Shown piece after piece: positions 57,570 to 64,000 of a stretch of 64,000 nucleotides of DNA (position 1 is the first letter of the stretch; each line of letters starts with the position of its first letter). The notes below the pieces were generated by a model, which was not told the origin of the DNA, did no database searches, and saw nothing but the letters and a program-made list of their open reading frames with translations. The stretch covers positions 38,583,501-38,647,500 of the forward strand of contig JAPTOF010000001.1 of NCBI GenBank assembly GCA_028554755.1. The letters are read 5' to 3'. A program made the translations under genes and the position numbers. The stretch is from Cordia subcordata (taxonomy: Eukaryota > Streptophyta > Magnoliopsida > Boraginales > Cordiaceae).

Positions 57570-60500
57570 CAGTGCTATCGATATCATATGATTCACGATA
57601 TAAATCATACAATTCGGTTCAATACGTATAAAAATGATACGAATCATAGTGACTCGTAGCATACACTGAATCATATGTTGAATCGGTACGAATCGTGAAG
57701 GATCGAAGCGAATCGGACGATTCAGTGAATCGCTTCGATTCGTTATGGGCCAAAAGCCAAGACCAAAAAGCAATATTACATATTTTCTGAAACCAAATTA
57801 AAAGCCCAATCCAAACACAAATAAATCCCATAAAAGCCCAATCCAAACCAAAAAAAAATCTCATTTTTAAATCAAAATAAAGCCAAATTAAACATTAAAA
57901 AACAAATAAAAAAACCCATTTACTGATTTGCAAATGAAAATATCATCTTTTAACCAATATGTAAAATCTCAAAAATAAAAAAAAACACAAGAAATAAAAA
58001 GAGAAAGAGAGAGTGAGAGACGTAGTTGAATTGAAAAGAAAACATAACTTGAAACAATTGACAAACCTATTTATTGATTTACACGACGTTGCTGAGTTAT
58101 TGTTTGACGACGTCACTATCTGTAGGTATAGTTGTTCACCACATCCTTAGTCGTTGATGGTCGTGACTTGTGAAGAGGTAAGATTTACTAATTTTCTTTT
58201 CTTTTTTTTTTTGTTTGGTTTGGCCTTTGGTGAACTTTGTGGAGAAAAGAGAGAGGACTTTACTGCCTTTCTTTCTTTTTTCTTTTTTTTTGTTTGGTTT
58301 AACAACATTGAAAAAGAAAGAAAAATGGCACTTATAAGGGGGCTGTCAGTGGCCTCGTTGGTCATTGATGATCTTTTTTTTATTATTTTGCACTTTAAAG
58401 TTACACTTTATAACTATAACTTTACACTTGTATAAATGCTCACATGGGCTATCAGTTTGTGATAACTAATGATTGAATTTTTTTTCCCAAGGGCTCTTGT
58501 GACTTGGCCGACTAAAGAAGAACAACGAAGGTAGAAACAAGCATTGTGGTCCCAACTTGTTTATTTGTTGGACTTTGGAGTTTGGTTGGTATTTAATATT
58601 TATTACAAACTGATAGGAAACAAGAAAAAGAAGGAAAAGAAAGGAGAAGACCCTACATGGTCATTGTTTTGGGGTTATTGATAATAATAGAATGCATTTA
58701 AGATGTAACTATTGTGGAAAATCATTTTGGGGTGGTGTTATAAGGATGAAACACCATTTAACTTGTACACATAAAGATGTCAGTTCTTGTGCTCAAGTTA
58801 GTGAAAAAATTAAATCATTGTTTATGAACATGTTGAAAGAGAAACAACCAATCAAGATTAATGAAGTGGAATGCTTTGATGAGGATGATGGTTGTCAAAG
58901 AAAAAGAAACATGGATTCATTTGTCATAAAAGAAAAATGAGGGGCTCAACAAATATTATATCAAATGGTGAAGAAGAAAGAGTTCGTGATTCGAGACATA
59001 TGTCAATTTTTATATGATTGTGCATTGTCTTTTAATTTAGTAAAGGGTCCTTTATTTAGTTAAATGATTAAATCAGTTGAAGAATATGGGAAGGGACCAA
59101 AACCCTTAACTTACCATGAAGCAAGGGTTTCATACTTGAAAAAAAATGGCTGAACATGTATATCAAGATTTAGAGGAGTTTAGAAAAGAATGGAAAAAAA
59201 CGGATTGCACATTAATGTTTGATGGTTGGACTGATAGGAAGTATAGATCTATAACTAATTTTCTTGTTAATAGTCCAAGAGGCATAGTTTTTATTAAATC
59301 CACTGATACCTCCTCAATGATTAGAGCTCGGAAAAAATATTTGAATTGCTCAATGGAATGGTAGAGGAAATTGGAGAAGAAAATATTGTGCAAGTCATAG
59401 CGGATAGTGCATCAAGTTATGTGGGAGGCGGTGAGCTTTTGATGAATGAAAGGAAGAATTTGTTTCAGATAGATCTTATGCTTTCAGATATAGGTGAAAT
59501 GTCAGTTTTCAAAGATACTATTGAGAAGGCAAATAAAGTGAGTATATTTATTTATAGACATGGTTGGGTACTTGATTTGTTTAGGAAGCATAGCAAACAA
59601 AAAGAGTTAACAAGGCTTGGGTTACTAGATTTGCCACATGCTTCCTAACTCTAAAGAGTTTTCAAGCGCAAAAAATTCCACTTAGGAGTATGTTTGCTTT
59701 GAAGGAATGGGCAACAAGCACACATTCAAGTAGTGCAATGGGAAAAGTGGCACAAGAGATAATTTTAAAAGATACAAGATTTTGGAAGTCAAAAAAATCT
59801 TGCCTTCAAAGTGTGTTGCCTTTGGTTAAAGTTTTAAGACTTGTTGATGATGATTCAAAACTGGCATTGGGGTACATTTATGAAGCATTAGATAGAGCAA
59901 AAGAGGAGATTGCTAAAAACTTCAACAATGTTGAGATTAGATACAAGAAGATTTGGGAGATTATTGATAAAATGTAGGATTTGCAAGTCCATGGCCCACT
60001 TCATGCAGTGGACTACTATCTCAACCTGAGGTATATTTTCTTATATTTTTGTAAATCATAATATCAAACTTGATAGCTTTTTAATATCATGATTCGTTCT
60101 TATAAATCTTATAGGTTTCATTATGATGATAAGTCAATCCAGATGTGGAAGTTAAGCTTAGTTTATACAAAACCATTGAAAAAATGTATTTGGACATAAA
60201 GACAAATTTGAAAATAGATGAACAATTGGAGAAGTTCAAGAAGGCAGAAGGAATGTTTGGAAGAAGTAAGACAATCTTAACAAGGGGCAAGAAACAACCA
60301 GATATATTACATACCTTAATAACTTCACAATGTTTTTAAACACATGAAACATCTCATTTATAAATTATTTGTGATATTACCATATTTTTCTATAGCTTTG
60401 TGGTGGGAGAGCTATGGAGAGGAGTGTCCAGAACTTTAAAAGCTAGCTATAAGGGTGCTAAGCTCAATTTTAGTGCCACTGGAAGTGAAAGAAATTGGAG

Positions 60501-61534
60501 TACTTTCGAACAAGTGCACTCAAAGAGAAGAAATCGTTTGGAATAACAAAGATTGAATTCTCTTGTTTTTGTGAAATATAATATCCAACTTCAAATGAGA
60601 CATTTGTAAAGACAAGAACGAGGTGACACTTATGATCCTATTTGTTTATCAGATATGGAGTCCGATGATGAATGAATTACAGAGAAAGAAGATGTTCGTC
60701 TCCTTGAAGACTGTTCATGGATGGATGTTCAAGAATGCTTCCATCATAAAGTTGTTAATGGTAGCAAAAAGAAAGAGAGGTATAAAATTTATTTGGTGGC
60801 TAATGCCTAATAATTCTAAGTTTTACTTTTGAGTTTTAAGTATATTGTTCACTAATTATGTTATAATTATAAAAGGACCAAGAATTTTAAATCTAGACAA
60901 GAAGGCAAAGAAAAAAGGAAAATTTGTTCTACAAGATGAAGAAGAAGAAGAACCATTTGAAGATGATACTTGTGATGATGGAGAAGATGACATAAATGAA
61001 GATTTTATAGTGGATGAAGTTGATAATGATGACGATGATGATGATGATCTAGATCTAGTGCTTGGAGATGATGAAAAAGGAATTAGGAAACATGCATTTT
61101 GAAATTTTAGGACTTAGGAGTTAGGAAACACACTTTTTGGAATTTTGAAAATTATCTATCACATGATATTTCACTTTTTCTATGTTACATAAAAATTTAA
61201 CATAGCAAAAGAGAAATATATAGTTTGTATATTTGTCTATTCCAATAATTTACAAATTACAAATTTACAATCACATTTTCATACAAACTAAATACTAAAT
61301 ATGTTTGCTTTTATCTTCTGCAACTATGAATAACCTAAAAACAACAAAAAACATGTATTAATATCCATTGAAATAAAGAATTTTAATGCAAAACAACTAA
61401 TAGAAATAGAATATATCTATTTTATTTATTTTTAAATTTTTAACTGAATCGTTATAATTCACGATTCGATACGATTCACGATTAAAAAAATTGGCATTTT
61501 GATTCACGATACAATTTATGATTTGACAACACTG
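57570..61534 (+). mobile_element. hAT transposon, nearly complete but broken
   Basis: The left end CAGTGCTATCGATATCATA and the right end, reverse complemented, CAGTGTTGTCAAATCATA are typical hAT termini. The flanking 8 bases, ATTGCCAC (57562-57569) and GTTACCAC (61535-61542), agree at six positions, an aged target-site duplication. Subterminal regions on both sides are rich in 'gattcacgat'/'cgaatcg' motifs, likely transposase binding sites. Total length 3,965 bp, normal for an autonomous plant hAT. The transposase inside is interrupted (see next entry). Confidence 0.82.
58692..60610 (+). pseudogene. hAT transposase (BED finger, DUF659, dimerisation domain), broken
   Basis: Segments in three frames follow the family order. 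First is a BED zinc finger (CNYCGKSFWGGVIRMKHHL, with C-x2-C and H-x4-H) at about 58692-58800. Next is the DUF659 core at 59146-59364 (CTLMFDGWTDRKYRSITNFL) and 59346-59500 (EEIGEENIVQVIADSASSY). Then comes 59690-59977 (LKEWATSTHSSSAMGKVAQE). A probable intron lies at about 60031-60114. The C-terminal dimerisation region (WWESYGEECPEL, then ATGSERNWSTFEQVHSKRRN) lies at about 60405-60545. Stops and frameshifts between segments and loss of the usual CAAHC-type stretch before DLMLSDIGE show it is inactive. An acidic run (60940-61080) resembles the usual acidic tail. Confidence 0.78.
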
Positions 61535-61694
61535 GTTACCACTCTGTACTGCTTGGTACTTGATTTTTCCCAGTGGTTTTAAGTTCTTCTTAAAAATTAG
61601 ACTTCTGTTTTCCAACAGTGGTGCTTGATGTTTTTGTATTAGCTTTCTTTTTATTTAGTGGAGCTAGCTATGAATGTTTTCATGAAGGCACTTT

Positions 61695-62032
61695 TGTTAG
61701 AGCTTTTTATTTTTCCATACTTCTATTCTGGGACATCTTCAGGTGTTCTATTTATTAGAAAATAAACTTGATTTAGAATTTGGATATGTTTAGGAGTCCT
61801 AATTATATTAGGATTAGTTTATTGGTTATTTTCCTAGTCCAGTTAGGATTAATCTATTAGCTATTTTAATATGTAAAAGATTGGTTTAACCAAATCCTAT
61901 TTAGTTTTGGATTTTTAAAGTAGCCTATATATAGAAGTGAGAGCTTTCAGTTGTAGATGTCCAAGTTAGAAGAGATAATAAAGTTTAATATATTCTCTTT
62001 ATATTCAAAATAGCCTCTTCCACTTTCTAACA
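61695..62032 (+). mobile_element. 5' LTR of a Ty1-copia element (338 bp)
   Basis: Starts TGTTAGA and ends TCTAACA, a perfect 7-bp inverted terminus. A TATATATAG box lies at about 61926-61934. A tRNA-Met-type primer binding site follows after three bases. The element continues to the window end, so the 3' LTR is outside. Confidence 0.88.
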
Positions 62033-62035
62033 AAG

Positions 62036-62048
62036 TGGTATCTAGAGC
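62036..62048 (+). other. Primer binding site (initiator tRNA-Met type)
   Basis: TGGTATCTAGAGC, one base different from the common TGGTATCAGAGC at 1342. Ten bases before the gag start codon, so the leader is exceptionally short. Confidence 0.8.
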
Positions 62049-62057
62049 TAGGTAAAT

Positions 62058-64000
62058 ATGATGGGTAATGGGATGCTTCCATTTCAATTCCCTCGCTTGA
62101 CGAAGGATAATTATGATAATTGGACAATTTGTCTAAAAGCCCTTATTGGCTCTCAAGATGCTTGGGAGATTGTCGAAAAAGGCTACACGGGGCAGGATGA
62201 AGATGCAGCCTTGAGTCATGCTCAAAAGGAAGCCTTGGCAAGATCCCGTAAGAAAGATCAACAAGCTCTTTCTATCATCCATCTATGTTTGGATGAAGCG
62301 ATGTTCGAGAAGATTTCTTGTGCCACTACCGCGAAGGAAGCATGGGAGATTCTCCAAAAATCCCAAAAGGGAGTTGACAAGGTGAAAAAGGTTTGTCTTC
62401 AAACTTTAAGCGGTGAGTTCGAATCTCTCCATATGAATGATACTGAATCTATATCAGATTATATTTCGAGAGTTTTGGTATTTTTCAATCAATTAAAAAG
62501 ATATGGAGAAGATTTGAAAGATGTTCGCGTGGTAGAAAAAATCCTTCATTCTTTGCATCCAAAATACAAACATATTGTTATAGCCATTGAAGAATCAAAG
62601 GATTTAGATACCATATCCATTGATGAACTCATGGGTTCGTTACAAGCCCATGAAGAAAGACATAAAAAGAAGGATAAGGAAGTCTTTGAAAAGGTTCTTC
62701 AAAGTAATCTTACTTTGAAGAAAGAAGAAAACTCCAATAATAATGGAGGTCAAAGAGGACGCGGACGTGGTCGTGGACATAGAGGGTGAGGACATGGCGG
62801 AAGAGGTGGATTTAATCAATCCAATCAAGAATAGAACAATACACAAGGACCTAGGCGAGGAAAATGCAAAGGAAAGTATGATAAATGGTCAATTCAATGT
62901 TACAATTGTCAGAAATTTGGGCATTATTCTTATGAATGTAGGAAAAATCCAAATGTTGTAGCTGAGAAAGCAAATTACGTGGAGAAACAAGAAAAAGAGG
63001 AAATAACCTTGTTAATGGCCCATCAAGGTGATCCTAATGGAGATGGGACTTCATGGTATCTTGATACAACAGCTAGTAGTCACATGAGTGGAAAAATGAC
63101 CATGTTTGCAGAGCTCGATGAAACTGTCAAGGGCAATGTAAAATTTGGAGATGGCTCTACGATATCTGTGGAAGGCAAAGGTAAGATTCTAATCCATTTG
63201 AAAGATGGAAGGCATCGTCTTATTTCTGAAGCATATTATGTGCCAAAATTAAAAAGTAATATTTTGAGTGTTGGCCAACTTCTTGAGAAAAATTATAAAA
63301 TTTTATTGGAAGATAAACATTGTGTAATAAGGGATGAAAATAATGTTTTGATAACAAAAGTGCCAATGACAAGAAATAGATAGTTTGTATTAAATATTCA
63401 AAATGATACAACAAAATATTTTAAAGCTTGTGTAAAAGAAACTTTTTGGCTTTGGCATTTGAGATTTGGACGCATAAATTTAGAAAATTTGTCTTTGATG
63501 TCAAAAAACAATATGGTGAATGGATTGCCTTTCATCAATCATCCGGAGCAAATTTGTGAAGGCTGTCTTCTTGGAAAACAAGCTAGGAAAAGTTTTCCAC
63601 AGGAGGCTACATCAAGAGCAAGGAGGCCACTAGAACTTGTCCATACCGATATTTGTGGATCTATAAATCCAAGTTCCTATGGTAAAAATAAGTACTTTAT
63701 TCTTTTCATTGATGATTATAGCCGCAAACTTGGGTTAATTTTTTAAAAGAAAAATCTGAAGCTTTTGAGAAGTTCAAGATATTTAAAGCCCTTGTTGAAA
63801 AAGAAAAAGCAGTCACAAGATAAAAGCTTTGAGATCTGATAAAGGCAGAGAATTCATATCAAAAGAATTTGAAAGGTTCTGTGAATATCAGAGTATTCGA
63901 CGTCCTTTGACAGTTCCTCAATTGCCTCAACAGAATGGAGTTGCTGAGAGGAAAAATAGAGTGATTCTTGAGATGATTCGGAGCATGTTGAAGATCAAAG
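62058..64000 (+). pseudogene. Ty1-copia gag-pol, degenerate, truncated by window end
   Basis: The gag opens at 62058 and runs 243 codons ([22 protein letters not shown]2 type) into an RGRGRGRG stretch, stopped by TGA at 62787. The same frame resumes after a second stop (62833) with a CCHC zinc knuckle (CYNCQKFGHYSYEC, 62898-62939). The protease follows with WYLDTTASSHMSG, where families normally have D-T/S-G, so the glycine is replaced. After a TAG at 63381 the integrase zinc-binding region appears (WHLRFGRI ... CEGCLLGK), with Arg in place of the second His. The integrase core has HTDICG, then a frameshift near 63728, and beyond it RSDKGREF and AERKNR, completing the D-D-E set. Reverse transcriptase lies outside the window. 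Several stops and substitutions make it non-functional. Confidence 0.85.

Noticed and set aside
60845..61102. Acidic 85-codon open frame as an independent gene
   Set aside because: Lies at the end of the hAT transposase where related elements carry an acidic tail; it is best read as part of that relic.

Overview
The window is nuclear DNA from a flowering plant, most likely a dicot. The genes are split by GT-AG introns, the DNA between them is AT-rich, Ty1-copia, hAT, MULE and MITE elements are abundant, and the gene families are plant-specific (CRM-domain chloroplast splicing factor, Pol IV/V subunit 7, ankyrin-PGG proteins). I could not fix the species. No bacterial operon, CRISPR array or prophage was seen.

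Left part (1-28,600): four ordinary single-copy genes whose full exon structures can be read. They are a bHLH92-like transcription factor (minus, three exons, 2071-3525), a CFM3-type chloroplast group II intron splicing factor (minus, nine exons, 7963-13131), an intronless NRPD7/NRPE7 RNA polymerase IV/V subunit (plus, 16211-16771), and an ER CDP-diacylglycerol synthase (plus, eleven exons, 20092-28601). CFM3 and NRPE7 are divergently arranged. Short transposable elements lie between them and in the CDP-DAG synthase introns; several have exact target-site duplications.

Middle part (29,200-52,000): a locally multiplied ankyrin-repeat/PGG membrane-protein locus. Copy A (33249-36322) is complete except for a one-base frameshift. 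Copy B (about 40733-43260) keeps only the start of exon 1 and intron 1, has lost exons 2 and 3, and lies directly behind a copia gag fragment that is itself split by a hAT MITE. Copy C (47413-50604) is intact. Flanking blocks are repeated with the genes, and a 3' flank relic near 30.7 kb suggests a further lost copy. Three short repeats resembling the most conserved part of organellar 23S-type rRNA are embedded here.

Right part (52,000-64,000): mostly dead elements. There is a decayed MuDR-like MULE transposase (minus), a copia gag fragment, two exon remnants resembling the helicase MCM9, a nearly complete but broken hAT transposon with matching ends (57570-61534), and the 5' LTR, gag and start of pol of a degenerate Ty1-copia element that runs off the window end.

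Exon boundaries were read by eye from splice sites and family resemblance; no alignment or database search was run. The strongest candidates for something undescribed are the rRNA-like tandem repeats, two related MULE-type MITEs with perfect 9-bp duplications, and the ankyrin-PGG cluster with its gag/MITE/exon chimera. I found no clear novel multi-gene system.
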